The notes beneath the pieces were generated by a model, which saw only the letters and a list, made by a program, of their open reading frames with translations, had not been told where the DNA came from and made no database searches. A DNA stretch of 64,000 nucleotides from NCBI GenBank assembly GCA_028023455.1, contig JAQFVV010012420.1:682001-746000 (forward strand), written 5' to 3'. Source of the stretch: Epiperipatus broadwayi. Its lineage: Eukaryota; Onychophora; Udeonychophora; Euonychophora; Peripatidae. How positions within the stretch are numbered: position 1 is the stretch's first letter; every line of letters starts with the position of its first letter. Shown here in pieces: positions 12,465-25,858 of this stretch. The position numbers were made by a program, and so were the translations under genes.

Positions 12465-13005
12465 CATTATTTTGCTGCTTTTACCAGAATTTTATAGAGA
12501 AAAGTTTACTGAATAATCTTTAGAATATTTTTACAACTAACAAATCAATATAACAAGGAGATAAGAACCTGTTCTCCAAGGTGCTGATTGGTTGATTGTT
12601 GTTCTTTCAACAAGAGTGCCTGTCAAAATTTTGACGGTTCTGATATTTTCATTTTGATTTTTAAAGTGAAAATGAATGTTTTAAAATCTTTTAATATTAT
12701 TTTGGTGATTTTACTGTTATTTTATCAAGAAAACTTTACCAAATAACCTTTAAAATAATTTTACAATTACCAAATCAATATAATAATGAGGTAAGAGCCA
12801 CCTTTCAAGGTTCTGATTGATTGATTTATTGTTGTTCTCTCCACAAAAGAACACCTGTCAAAATTGTGAAAGTTCCAATAGCCTCCTTTTGATTTTTAAA
12901 GTGAAAGCGAATGTTTTAGAATCTTTTAACATTTTTCCCATGTTGAAAATTCCAATGTTTTCATTTTGAATTTCAATGTGAAAAGGAATGTTTTAGAATT
13001 TCATT
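12465..13005. repeat. Diverged tandem repeat, ~232-bp period, two and a part copies
   Basis: Blocks sharing CAAATCAATATAA, GATTGATTGTTGTTCT-like, CACCTGTCAAAATT-like and GAATGTTTTAGAATCTTTTA-like segments start at about 12465 and 12700. A partial third copy lies at about 12940-13005. Divergence is high, so the duplication is old. Confidence 0.65.
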
Positions 13006-13171
13006 TTACGCATTTTTTTTTTTCAAAAAACATTTGTAAAAATGTAAATTATTTTAGAAGAATGAGACAGATTTTAATAGAAAAATGTACTTTACACAAA
13101 AGCAAATTGACAAAGAAATTATAATGTTCAGCTGCAATTTAAAGGTTTGAAGATTATGTATCTGATGGAAT

Positions 13172-13290
13172 AGTGAAGATGAGATTTCAAGTTCTGAAAG
13201 TAAAGATGTAGAAAGTGAAAGTACCATATACCTGAAGAAGATTCACATTAAACTAGGTGAGTTTATTGTATTTATATTAGTTTTCTAATA
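13172..13290 (+). pseudogene. Acidic Ser/Glu-rich coding relic
   Basis: From 13172 the frame reads SEDEISSSESKDVESEST and continues open for about 35 codons. Such acidic tails are common at the C-terminus of pogo/Tigger-like transposases, which agrees with its place just inside the right end of the element. No catalytic part is visible. Assignment is inference. Confidence 0.3.
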
Positions 13291-13828
13291 TATGTTTCTT
13301 AAATTCATGGGATAATTTTTTTCCCAATTTTTTGGACGTAAAATCCTACTGTGTTTTAAATTCGGGAATATCTTATATTCAAAGTAATATGGAATTATAT
13401 TTTGAAAATCTTATTACTACAACTTATCTTAATAAAGTATAATATTGTGAATAGTATTTAATTATCATAGTTTTCTTGTATTTTAAATTGTATGTGTGAG
13501 CAGCAACATTTCTGTCTTACATAAATTTTAAATATCACATAATAAACATTAAAATAGACTAATTTTTGCAGTATAAGTACCTATTTTTATAATATTCATT
13601 TAGATGAAAGATATATTTCATGATGTTTGTTAGAGTGTATGTCACAAACATTTATTGTCATTTTAGTTATTAATGCAAACCTACTGGCTAATAAAATTTT
13701 AATACATACTGGTTATGTCTTGATTTGCATTTTATATTTTATAATAAATAATTATTAAGACTTGGAATCACATGATCCAGATTAGTAAGTGTATATATTA
13801 TTATGAATTACTTTCTACCTTATAAATT

Positions 13829-14280
<452 letters not shown>

Positions 14281-14350
14281 TATATAAGTCTTTATAATTT
14301 CTGCATACTTTTTTTCTTGTTTTTAAATTTGGTCTTCTATTTAGTTCAGT

Positions 14351-17300
14351 TTATGCTGGCATCTCTTTGACGTTGGAAAAAATGCTGATGTTGAAAATGT
14401 CATCTATCATATTGGACTTTATATTTCATAGACTGGATCTTTGTTTCAAGTGTGACCATGTGGCTGCAAACACATCTGGTTGAGCTAGGATGCTGTCTCT
14501 TTTTCTGAACAGTTCTAGTTTTATTGAATATGTTGCTGGGTGGCATCGAGGGTTATTAGCAAGTGCAAAAGTGCATCTGGTACACCAGTAGGCATAAAAG
14601 ATGTATGTTGCTGCATGAATAGCAGGGATGTTGCCTTTTTTAAATGAATTTATTATTTCATCAATTGAAATGATAGCCTTTCTGTGTATGTGGTAAACAT
14701 TGTGTGATGTATTGTTTCTAGGGCACTGCAGGAATGAAGAAAATGATCTTATGTATCTTCTTCTCTATGACATAGCCCACACATGGGGTCTATATTTGTA
14801 TAGAATCTATGAAATCTAAGGAAATGTGTCATGGGTATAGCATTAAGATTAAGGTTAAGTAGAAAATCAAATAATTTTGGTTCTAGTGACCATTTTCTGA
14901 ATTGTTGCAGTAGTTGCCTGTTGTCTATCCCAAGAACTGATGGATGCAGATTAGGTGTCTGGTTTGGGTTTAGTATATTATAAATGTCCCGGTATGTATA
15001 CTTGTTGTCATTATTGAGTGATATTTTGTTGTATATTGGCTTGAGTTCTTCAATAAGTGTGGATAGATATCCATATGAAGGAGGTGGTCTGTCTGTGGGT
15101 ATTATACTGATTACACACTCCAGGTCTGGAAATCTTTTTATGGTTGCTGTTATTAGATTTACTGATTTCTGTGTGTAAAAAACATTGATTGTATGGAGTC
15201 CAAGTCCATTGCTATGTGGTGGTCTGCTCAGATTTTTTAAAGAGATTGCCACTGTCTTTCTCTTCCATATTAGTTTGTTACAGATTCATGAGATTTTAGA
15301 TATGAATGTTTTTGCAAATTTGATTATAGGTGTGTAGTAGGTAATTTTTGTAATTATAAGTTGATTAAATAGTACTACCTTTGTGTATATTGACAGGTAT
15401 GACTTTTCAAGTGAGGCTGTGATTTTTTCAGCATCTTTTTTTAATTTATTTTGAATTTTTTGCCTCATTCCATTGGTTCCAAGGTAGAATGGGAAACCAA
15501 GGAAAGCAAATGGTTTATCATTAAACAACTCTGTACAGTGCTTGCCTGTGTATATTGACCATGCAGCAGTTTTATTTGTGTTAATTTTTAAATTAAAATT
15601 TGAGGTATAATTCTTGATTATCTCTTATAATATGGGGAGGTTCTTTTTAGAGGGGAGGAAAACTGTTACATCATCCATATAGGCTATGCATGATATATTT
15701 AAAGCAGTGTTTGGGATTTGAATGCCTTTTAGTTTTTTCTGTATCTTTATTAATAGAGGATTTATATATATTGTAAAGAGCAAGGCACTGAGGGGGATCC
15801 TTGTGGGATGGATTGACTTCGGTCTGAAGGCTGGTAAATTTTCCCCATTCAATGTGATGTGAATTTCATGGCTGAGTAGCAGATTGGCTATTATATATAG
15901 TAGGAATGGAGCACATCTAATAATTTGGCTATAGGCACTGAATCAAATGCTGCCTCAATGTCTAGTTGAACTATAATTGGTGCATATTTCTTTCTTTTTT
16001 TTACTACTTCGATAATTGTTTTGTACATTAAGGCAACCTGGCCAATGGATGATTCTTTTTTGGCATATTGTGCTGATGATAACACAGGGAGTATGTGTTG
16101 TTCTATTTTCTCCTTTATTACTCTTTCAAGAATTTTTATTCCTAAAGGTCCCATTGAAATTGGTTGTAGATTAGATAAAGATGATATTGCTGTTGGTTTT
16201 TTGTTAAATGGAACCATTGCAATTGGATATAGACTTCGTATGTTGTAAATTTTTTGGGATATGTAATTGGCTAGATCACACAGGTATTTGGATGTGACTA
16301 AAATGTTTGGACACAAATTTGGGAATTCCTTGTGGTCCTGGGTGATATGTGTTTGTTATTGTTGCAAGTTGAAATACAATGTCAGTTGTTGTTATTGGTG
16401 TGTCTGTTTCAGGGTCTCCAAATATGTCTTCATTTGGTATTTGCAGTTTTTTTTAAAGTGTTGATATATTGGGTTTATCATGTTATGTCCAGCTGTTATA
16501 GAGCCATCTATTTCAAGTGCCATAGGCACTCTGACTGTGGATAGGTATCCCAATGCCCACCATATGTATGCTCTAGTCCAAGTGTGTTGTTGTGTAAGGT
16601 ATATTTTTTTCTTTTTTATTGCTACATATTGCTTTAATGTGTTGCATGTATTGTTGTATATTTCTGTAAGTTTTTTAATTTGTGTTTGATTATCTGTAGT
16701 TGGTCTGGAAATGATTATTCTTTCATATAGTTCATCTGCCAAAGCTAATAATATGGTGGAGGGTGTTGAATTGCAAGTAATATGATTGATGTTGAAAGAA
16801 AGTATATTGGTGAATGCTATATACTTTTGTACTGGATCGAGTGACATGTTTTGAAGTTTTTGGAGCATTATATGTGTTTCTGAATATAGGAATTCAGTTG
16901 TTTGTGCTGGAAGAAGTATTCACATAGTCTTTTGAAGGGCTATTGTTGTATTCTGTATTTGTGTTAGGTCGAGGGTGATGAACTGGGCAGCATGATCTGA
17001 GATTATAGATGGACAGAGTTCAAGATTAAAATAATGATGTAACATTGGTGAGTAGAAACACAAATCAATAAGTGACTTATATCTATTGTATTGAGATTGA
17101 TGGGAGAAAACTTTCAGCACTCATAAGTGGGATTGTTATTTGATGGATCCATTTGGTGACAAAAGTTTGGTAGGTCATGTTGAAATCTCCTAGGAGTATT
17201 ATGGGATTTGGTGTTGCTGTAAGCATTGAATTTATTGTTGCTATTATTCTGGAGATGATGACAGGGCCTGGTGGTATATAGACAAATACTAGGTTAAGTG

Positions 17301-17611
17301 TGATATTTTTATGATAGTGTTATTATGATAAGATTAGAGTCAATATATATAATTTTAAAAGAATCAAAAGGGCAGTTATGGGATATAATTAAACCTGTGC
17401 CACCTGATGGTGATGATGATTGCCTTGAGCAGGCACAAAACCCTTGGCTGACTAAATATTTTGATGGATCAATTTGAGAGCTGCTGTATATTTTTGTTTC
17501 CAATAGCCCCAGTATGTGTGGTTGTGTTGTGTGTAACCATTTTTTGAGTTCAAAAACTTTTTTGATGGCATTTAAGCCTCTAATGTTGAGAGATCCAATT
17601 TTTATCTTCAT
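14351..17611 (-). pseudogene. LINE A ORF2: endonuclease-reverse transcriptase, decayed
   Basis: The ORF begins at 17611 with KIKIGSLNIRGLNAIKKVF, the APE motif I. It shows LLETKIYSS (catalytic Glu), GGTGLIIS, a GDFN motif near 17195 and SDHAAQF near 16990. The RT part gives LQPISMGPLGIKILERVI, motif A QLDIEAAFDSV (about 15950), a motif-B remnant PLSALLFTIYINPLL (about 15770), motif C AYMDDVTVF (about 15680) and FLGFPFYLG. The C-terminal part at 14749-15252 ends in PMCGLCHREED and continues after a frameshift as FLQCPRN, a zf-RVT-like Cys pattern. A stop at 14351-14353 closes it. It is broken by several frameshifts and stops, so it is not functional. Confidence 0.82.
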
Positions 17612-17662
17612 GTTTATAGGATAATTTTATAACAGGGTATTGATTTTTATTTATTTTTAATT

Positions 17663-19288
17663 CTAAATTTTGTTTATATTACAGTAGATGGATTGTTGAT
17701 ACATATTTAAGACTTTGTAGGGTTTATTATCAGTTTTTCTTTCATTTAATATTGGTTCAGACTCTATACAGGCAGTTTGCGATGAAACTGAACAGTTGTC
17801 CATTTGTTGTTGGCTTAAATCCATTTCTATTTCATCATTTTGTAGGTTGTATATGTCTGATGAGTTGTGCTTTTGGTCTGTTTTTTTTGGCCTTTTTGGA
17901 TTCATGGTTTTTAGGTGGTCTACCTGGCTTTCTTTTTCCCTCTGGTGTATTCTCTTGAATGGGTGGAAGAGGGGGTTCTATTGCATCCATTATGTTTGAT
18001 GCAGTTTTGTTTATTATTGTAGTTTGTTTTATTATTGGTGTCCTTATATTATCTAGATTTATATTTTCATTATATAGCTGTGTGTGTTTATTTTCTGCTT
18101 GTTGATTTTTACTTGATACGCCTTTTGTTTTATTGAGATGCTAATCCTGTGATGTAATTGCTGTATTTTGTGTTGTGGTTTCTTGAGAGTTATTTTCGTT
18201 TGAATTTTGGGTGTCTATGTTAGTTATTGTGTTATTATTATTTTTTGGTTGGTCTTTGGGATAGGCAATTCTGCTCCATTATCATTTTTGTTTGTGGGTG
18301 TTTGAACCTGATTTTTTCCAGTTTCTATTATTGGGTTGCCAATGGATATAGTGTTATTAAAATTTTTATTTTCATTATCAGTGGGTTGTTCTGGGGAGAG
18401 GATTTTAGTTTGTTCACAGTGATTGCCTTTTGTGTTATAGCACTGAGTTGCTAGGTGGCCTCTCTGTCCATTACCAAAACAATGTGGCTTTAGACCTCTT
18501 ATGTGAAGAGAGAGTGTTGCTTCTTGATCTGTAATTTGTGTTGGGATCGTGGAGGCATCTACATTTTTACGGAGTTTTATTTTAAATTTAAAACGATTAC
18601 TACATATCTGTATAGGTGTGTCTTTTAAATATATAGGCTGTAGGGCAATTACTTTTCCAAACGAGTTTATCATTTTTTGAAAATCTTGTAAGTTGTATTT
18701 AAGATAAGTATTTTTTAGCACTCCAGTAATTATATTTTTCCAGTTTTCATCTATAATTACGAGTGCGTAATTAACGAGTGCTAAAATAGTGGATTGAAAA
18801 CGTTCTTTTTGCTGCTGAGTATAAAAATCAATGGTTATATATCAAGAATTTGGATGGTTTGCAATACAAGAGATTGTTTCCCATAGTGCATTTTGCGTGA
18901 TTGCTTCATATAATAAAGCTTTTGGGAAATGATATAATGAGCATTGGTTATCGGTTACTGCGAGTACTAGCGATGTTGGTGAAAAAAACCTGCTAAATGT
19001 TTCAAATAACATACGAGGCACTGTATTATTGAAATGGTCCATCACATTTTCAAGTGTTTCTTTTGTCCAGATTGCGGCTGGGGGTTGATGTTTCTCTTGA
19101 GTGTGTAGATCAAGATTTTTTATATCATTTGTATTTGTTCTTCAGAAATGCGGTATTTGGGTTAGTGCTGTAATGTTGCTGTTACTTTTAAGTATTTTTG
19201 CATATGAAATAGGCGATGTTAAAACTAACGATGTTGTTAATTTTGTATTGGTGCTTAATTCGCTCACGCTTGACTGGGCAGTAGCCAT
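17663..19288 (-). pseudogene. LINE A ORF1: zinc-knuckle protein with AT-hook-like motif
   Basis: The start codon lies at 19288-19286 (MATAQSSVSELS). The same frame runs to 18224 with two internal TGA codons. It contains HCFGNGQRGHLATQC near 18450, a CCHC knuckle in which the second Cys is replaced by Asn. The frame then shifts at an AAT-rich spot near 18240, passes a stop, and at 17910-17938 reads KRKPGRPPK, a textbook AT-hook core. It shifts back at an A8 run (17881-17888) to end at 17663. ORF1 would bind the element RNA; the AT-hook suggests affinity for AT-rich DNA (inference). Decayed. Confidence 0.7.
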
Positions 19289-19417
19289 GATTTATTATTC
19301 TGACTCAAGTCAGTTTTTTTTTTAAAAAAAAGATATGAATACATACCGATATTTTTTAAAAAATACTTTATTAATCTATTATATGATTTGATTTGTCCTG
19401 TGTTATGTTTGTTATGT

Positions 19418-19768
<351 letters not shown>

Positions 19769-19769
19769 T

Positions 19770-20450
19770 GAGCTATATATACATTTTACATGATAATAAA
19801 TTAATTAATATATAATGACTTGAGGTTTAGTAATTATTAAAGACTCAACATAATTATTTTAATAATTTTATATAATAGTTATTGCTGATAAAAATCTATA
19901 TTCGAACTAGTTTAATAGTTTATAAAGTATACATATTTTAATTAGTCAGGATAAACAAAACAATTATAATTGGAGTTATTGTATTATTTTAAATTATTAT
20001 TTATTGGATGATTGTTACAATAATATTATTTGATTAGAAAGATGGTAATTATAAAAGTGATAGTTTGTATGCATTGAGATTGATATTTTAGTCATATTAA
20101 TTAAAACAAGGTAGTTTGTTTCAATTTCAAGCTTATCGATATAATTTTTATTTAATCAGATATTTTAATATTTATATCTATTTAAAATAGAGATGAGCAA
20201 AGAACTAATTATATGTTCACCAGCATTACAAACATTCATCATCACGAATGATCAACAATAAAAAAAATCAACAGTCACCCTTGTGATTGGATTTTAAAAT
20301 GGTCTATTATAGACTAGGCTAATTATTTAACACTGGCCAAATTTGGGGCAGATTAAATAAACAATAATTTAGATGCACAAACTTAAGTGCTAATTCATCA
20401 GAATATAACAATTAAAAAAATAATACTGGGAATCTAAAACATGCCAATGA
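19770..20450. other. AT-rich spacer
   Basis: Nothing recognisable. Confidence 0.5.
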
Positions 20451-20455
20451 TTATC

Positions 20456-20820
20456 AATGCCCTAGCCACTTAATATCAATAATGTATTGGCCAACTATAA
20501 ACATACTTTCTAAGTATTAATAAAATAAAATTTAGTGCAGGATCTTTAAAGGATATACCTTTGTGCTGCCCAGCATTAGAGAATGAAATCATCATCAACT
20601 GGATGTCCAAAACTCTATAATCATAAATCCCAAATCTAATGCCCTAGCCACTTAATATCAATAATGTATTGGCCAACTATAAACATACTTTCTAAGTATT
20701 AATAAAATAAAATTTAGTGCAGGATCTTTAAAGGATATACCCTTGTGCTGCCCAGCATTAGAGAATGAAATCATCATCAACTGGATGTCCAAAACTCTAT
20801 AATCATAAATCCCAAATCTA
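20456..20820. repeat. Recent 182-bp tandem duplication
   Basis: Two adjacent copies, at 20456-20637 and 20638-20820, are almost identical. The only difference noticed is ATACCTTT against ATACCCTT. This implies a recent duplication or an assembly artefact. Confidence 0.92.
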
Positions 20821-21220
20821 TTTAACTGATCATTATGCACAAATCCAGCTCAGTAAGCAAGAGTTCTATAACTGTTTCTGTGAACAAGAGATAATACTAA
20901 CACATAATGTTTTAAACCTAGTTTAGGATTAAATAAATTCATTGGAATAACATTAAAGTATAAATTTATTAACAACAAAAAATTAAATTAATGAATTAAA
21001 TTAAGGTCTGTTGAGTATGCTATAAATTCAGCATTCTGATTTTGATTAGAATAATACAAAAAATATGCTACTACATTATAATTTACATATATTTCTAACT
21101 GTATACATAGACATACATATATATATATATATATAAGTACATAGATGCATCGTATAATAATTTAAAATTAACATCTTTAAATTGTCATAAACCAATAATA
21201 AAATTTCATCAAAATAATAA

Positions 21221-21337
21221 GAAAATGAAGAGGAAGAAGGAGGAGGAGGAGCAGAAGGAGGAGGATTAGAAGAGGAGGAAGAGGATAAAGAAGGAGGAGG
21301 TATAAAAGGAAGAAGGAGGAGATAGAAGAAGAAGACA
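21221..21337. repeat. Polypurine tract (GGA/GAA-rich)
   Basis: About 115 bases are almost entirely A and G on the plus strand (GAAGAGGAAGAAGGAGGAGG-like). The tract is able in principle to form triplex DNA. The Glu/Gly-rich reading is compositional. Confidence 0.85.
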
Positions 21338-21339
21338 GT

Positions 21340-22280
21340 TAAGTAGCAAGGGCCTACTTATTTACAACCAAGTTAACAAGCTCTAGTTTTTCATACTCCA
21401 AAAGTACTCAAAACCTAAGCCTGGCAAAGTCAAAACTTTATCCTGATATATCTTTTTCAATTTCCAATGAGTTGATAATTAATTAATAATTTTGTGTTAC
21501 TTTCATTCACAATTTCAATTAAAATCAAGTTACCCAATAGTAATTTTAGAAAACAATATGGCGTCAAAGCCATCACATGATTAGATGCTTGCCTCCAATA
21601 TTACCAGCACAGACTTTCAAAATCCAAAGTTCATTCAGACATAAGCTTATTTTTAATTTTATTGTAGCAAATACCAAACTTAGTTTGGAAAAAAAAAATT
21701 CTATTTCAAATTTTCCAGCAAGCAATTCACTTGCTCACAAACATGTTAACAAGCTCTGTTTTTTTAATGCTTAAGAAGAATTCAAAACCTTAGCCTAATG
21801 CAGAATAATAATATACCTTTAATGAGAATATACCTTTAATGAGTTGATTACTTACTTTCAACTTTGTGTTTATTCAAACTTTCAATTAAAATCAAATTAC
21901 TTAATGATGATTTTTTTTTTTTAAACAGCCATCACATGACCAGTGTCTGCCACTAAAAATACCAGTCAGAGTTTCAAAGTCCAAAGATCAGTCAAGCATA
22001 TGCTTATTTTTAATGCTATTGTAGCAAACTGATCTTTGTTTAGTAATAAAAATTTGATTTCACATTTCCAGCAATTAGTTTATTTGCTCCCAACCAAGTT
22101 AACAAGCTCTGGCTGTTTATGTTTATAAAGTAATCAAAATCTTAGGCTAGAAAGATAAAAAAAAAAAAGCTAACTTCATATATCTTTTTCAATTTCCAAT
22201 CAGTTAATAATTAATTTCCAATTTTGTGTTAAATTTTTCATTCAAATCTTCAACTAACATCAAGTTACTAGATAATTTCA
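21340..22280. repeat. Tandem repeat, ~353-373-bp period, about 2.5 copies
   Basis: The unit start AACAAGCTCT recurs at 21375, 21748 and 22101. Shared inner blocks include CCATCACATGA, CATATGCTTATTTTTAAT-like and TTTTTCAATTTCCAAT. Copies are clearly diverged. Confidence 0.8.
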
Positions 22281-22339
22281 AAAAACATAAGTCACTTCCA
22301 ATAGTAATGCTGATCCTACCTAGAATTTATCCTGCGTCC

Positions 22340-22980
22340 CTATGTCTGGATTTTCTATTCATGAATCTTACCCTTAGACCACATCAAAAGTCTTCCTCAT
22401 CCTTCACCTCTAACACATCCAGACCCAGAGTCTGACCAATCTACATCAAACTCCAACTCAACAATTGTCACCAGTTCTAACATATCTGTACCATCAGACA
22501 CTTCTGGTAATTGGGACCTTCTACTCATGGATATCATACTTCAATCTCATCAAAAGCCTTACTCAGTCTCCACCTCTAACACACAGCTAGACCCAGAGTC
22601 TGACCAACCTACCACAAACTCCACTTAACAATTGCAACCAATTCTAACATAGCTGTATCACCAACCCCCTCTGGAACATTCATGTATTCAAATGCACCAG
22701 AAAACAGACACAGTGGAGTTGTATCAATTGATTTGTCATGCCTCCCACCCATACCAACACTCTCCCCAAACCATATTGCTAATAAAAACAAAAAAACCAG
22801 GTTGCCCAAAGAAGATCCAGCACCCTAAAAAATCAAAAATAACTGACATTGATATAATACCAGTGAAGACCTCACAAACAATTATCACACTACCATGTAA
22901 ATTGCTAGACCCTTACCTATGTTACACAGGCAACCCAACCACAAGTAAAACTAAACTTGTTTTGCATCTGTAAATATAGC
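22340..22980 (+). repeat. Tandem repeat (~168 bp, two copies) and adjoining coding-like relic
   Basis: GACCCAGAGTCTGACCAA recurs at 22422 and 22590 within a 168-bp repeat. In one plus frame it reads DPESDQSTSNSNSTIVTSSN and again DPESDQPTTNST, so it may derive from a Ser/Thr-rich protein. From 22692 the frame reads HQKTDTVELYQ and then KTKKPGCPKKIQ, which faintly recalls an AT-hook. Possibly an ORF1 relic of a LINE; I do not recognise the family. Confidence 0.45.
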
Positions 22981-23480
22981 AATCCAGAGTATGTAAAATT
23001 TATATAATCTTGTACAAATCAATAAATCAACTTTTACATATGCAAACCTATAACTATATATTGCCCATGTAACCATAGCAATCCAAACTATGTAAAACTC
23101 TTCTAATCCCTGTAATCTTATGTAAATAAATAAATCAACTTACATACATAAACTTACAACTATGAATTTCCCATGTAACCACAGCAATGCAAGTGATGTA
23201 AAACCCTTATAACTAATCCATAGCATGTAAAAATTCCTGCAAACCTGTGTAAACCAATAAATCAATTTTTATAAATTTAAACCTACATCTATGGATTGCT
23301 CATGTAACCACAGCAATCCAAGGTATCTCAAACCCTTGTAACTAATCCACGGCATGTAAAAATTCCTGAAATCCTGTGTAAACTAATAAGTCAACTTTTA
23401 TATATGTAAACCTACAACTACGGATTGCCCATGTAAAGACAACAATCCAAGATGTGTAAAAGTATTGTAACTCTCTAAGA
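22960..23480 (+). repeat. Tandem repeat, ~97-129-bp units, about five copies, with LINE-like 3' end
   Basis: CCCATGTAACC-like starts recur at 23064, 23170, 23299 and 23428, with an earlier partial copy at 22967. Each unit has AGCAATCCAA and AATAAATCAACTTT. The array ends with CAAATAAATCTTATCATTG and then a trinucleotide run, like the 3' end of a retroelement. Confidence 0.75.
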
Positions 23481-23505
23481 CAAATAAATCTTATCATTGA
23501 AACAG

Positions 23506-23655
23506 CATCATCATAATAATAGTAGTAGTAGTAGCTAGTAATAATAATAACAATAATAATAATAGCAACAAGAAGTAGTAGTCATAGTAGTAGTAGTAGC
23601 AGCAGTAGCACTAGCAGTAGTAGCAGTAGCAATGGCAGTAGTAGTAGTAGTTGTT
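23506..23655. repeat. Mixed ATA/TAG/CAG trinucleotide microsatellite
   Basis: Impure AAT, AGT and AGC repeats directly follow the tandem array. They are probably the grown tail of a retroelement. Confidence 0.85.
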
Positions 23656-23699
23656 GTTTATGTTATGGATTTTATCTTAAAGTAGTAAAATTAAATTTT

Positions 23700-25850
23700 T
23701 TACCAATTTATAAACTTATGCAACTCATTGAAATATGTTTTAGAAACTTTTTTTTTGTTGTCGCTTTCAAAAAATATAATAACAAATTATGAATTATGAA
23801 ATCACTGCACAAACTTATCCTAATTTAATTACTTAAGTTTTCAAAATTACATGTAAATAATAAATTAGTTATAATCATAAAGGTAATAATAATTAATATA
23901 TTATGAATAATATAAAATTTGTTACTGAAAGAAATTAAAGAATTACTGTATTTAATAGTATCTTTTACAGTTTTTAATTTAGAAGTATCAAACTTATTGC
24001 ACTGGTAATTTTGAGACCAACCACTTCAGATAAACATACCAGTGATTATTTCTAATTATTTATTAAACTAGAAATTATCTCTAGCCCAGATATAAACTTT
24101 AACTACAATTAAAGATTGCTTCATCTGCTTCTTGAAATAAAGATAAACATATAAAATAACTCAACTTCATCTCTCTTTTTCATGCTTTTTTCTAGTGACT
24201 ATCATATGTTTCAAAAATATAGTGTGGAGGTAAGTATTTCAGGTTTGGTAATCAGAGTAAAATATTTTTTTTAAAAAAACGGTATTTGTATCATTTACTA
24301 ACTAAAATAATATAAGCTTGATCTTATATTTTAATCACAGGGCAAAACATATAAGCATATACAAAAAGATAATAAATCTCTAAATAGTCCATTGTTGGAT
24401 AAGACTTTTCTAATATCTACCCTTTTCCTGGAGGAATAAGAAAGACGTAAGTGTTATTCATCAGGCTCGAATTACCAGATGAGTTTGAATAATTTTCATT
24501 ATTATTTTTATTTATTTTTTCTAAAAATAGTTAAATACTTACTTAAAAATTAATATTGGATAATAAATTGAATTGATTATAGTCTACTTATTTAAAAGGA
24601 AAATCTAACCTTGATTGAAATTTGATTTTCTTTTTTCCAAGATTTATTCAGACCAGATCATGGGCGTGGCAAGCAAATGCACTTCAAAAACCTTCAAACA
24701 CAAACGTACATATAGATTTGAACACATATATAATCAAAAATGAGTATGTGTTACTTTATATTTTTTTAAATGTATACTTAATAAGTATTAAACTATGAAA
24801 TGCATAAATATTTTGAATCCGTATCAATATTCAGTAATCAAATATTTTTTGCCTTTTAAACTTCATCTAATTTTGGAAATCACAAAAGTTCAGAAAATAT
24901 TTATCTAGTTTTAATTTAGTTGGCCAAAGCATATTTTTTTGTAAAAATTTGTTTCTTCAAATAAATTTTGCTTCAAGCTTCAGCTAACTATTAAGATGGA
25001 AGCTTTCTACTGTGAAAAGACTCTGACATAATCGATAATATAATCAAACTTTTATTTTCTAAAAGCATTTCAATTACTAGAAGTATAGAATTTCCAAGGT
25101 TTTAACACCATATTTTTCCTAATATATATATACTGATGAACAGCGGATTAAAAAAAATGGATAAAAAAGATAAAATATTAAAAATGTAAATGATTATATT
25201 TTCAAAAATTACTGTTGATTTTATAAAGTTTTTCTAAAAAAAAATATCCGTGTAAAGATGTTAAATGGTATCATTTTAAACCTTTTTGGTTATATATTAT
25301 TATTTATTCAGCATGGGTTTTTTTTAATAATGGGGTTTGGAGGTAAAAAAGGAAGAAGAGATGTAGGGGAAGGAAGATTACTACAAGCAATTGTAATCCG
25401 ATGACTTTTATACACCTTCAGTGTATCAAAGGATAATCTACAATTATAATAAGAGAAATCTAAGATAACAATTGTGATAACATATTTAATATGCTTAGAC
25501 AAATCCTCATGTCTCTTGTAAATATCAGGGATAAGTTCATGTATGTGGCTACAAAATATATCTTACAGGGGTGCATTCAAATCATATACAATTTTATTCC
25601 CGCATATAGGATAACTATCCACTGAAATCTTAGCAGCACTATTCATCCTCAGCCTAACACAATATAATCCTGCTACTAGCAGAAACATTTTTATCACCAG
25701 ATGAACTGACGACATATTTCTAAATGAAATTCCAAGAGATTATAAAAGACCCACATGCATTAAGTTTAGAAAAACTAATCAGGTCTACCAACATTATAAA
25801 CACTAGAATCTGCAACAACTACAAAAAGCATCTCTTAAAAATGGTACATT
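23700..25850. other. AT-rich spacer
   Basis: No gene or structured repeat recognised. The minus frame at 25308-25502 has no family signature. Confidence 0.45.
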
Positions 25851-25858
25851 TATTTTAA

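Larger units (their letters stand above)
11953..13392. mobile_element. Probable non-autonomous DNA transposon with imperfect TIRs
   Basis: The left end (CCATATTATTTGGAATATAG) and the reverse complement of the right end (CCATATTACTTTGAATATAA) match at about 17 of 20 positions. Both lead into AATATA-GAT...TCTTA-type inverted motifs seen at the ends of some pogo/Tigger-like elements (family assignment is inference). Inside are a nested palindrome (12095-12314), a diverged tandem repeat (12465-13005) and a short acidic, Ser-rich coding relic (13172 on). No clear target-site duplication was found, so the exact ends are uncertain. Confidence 0.5.
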
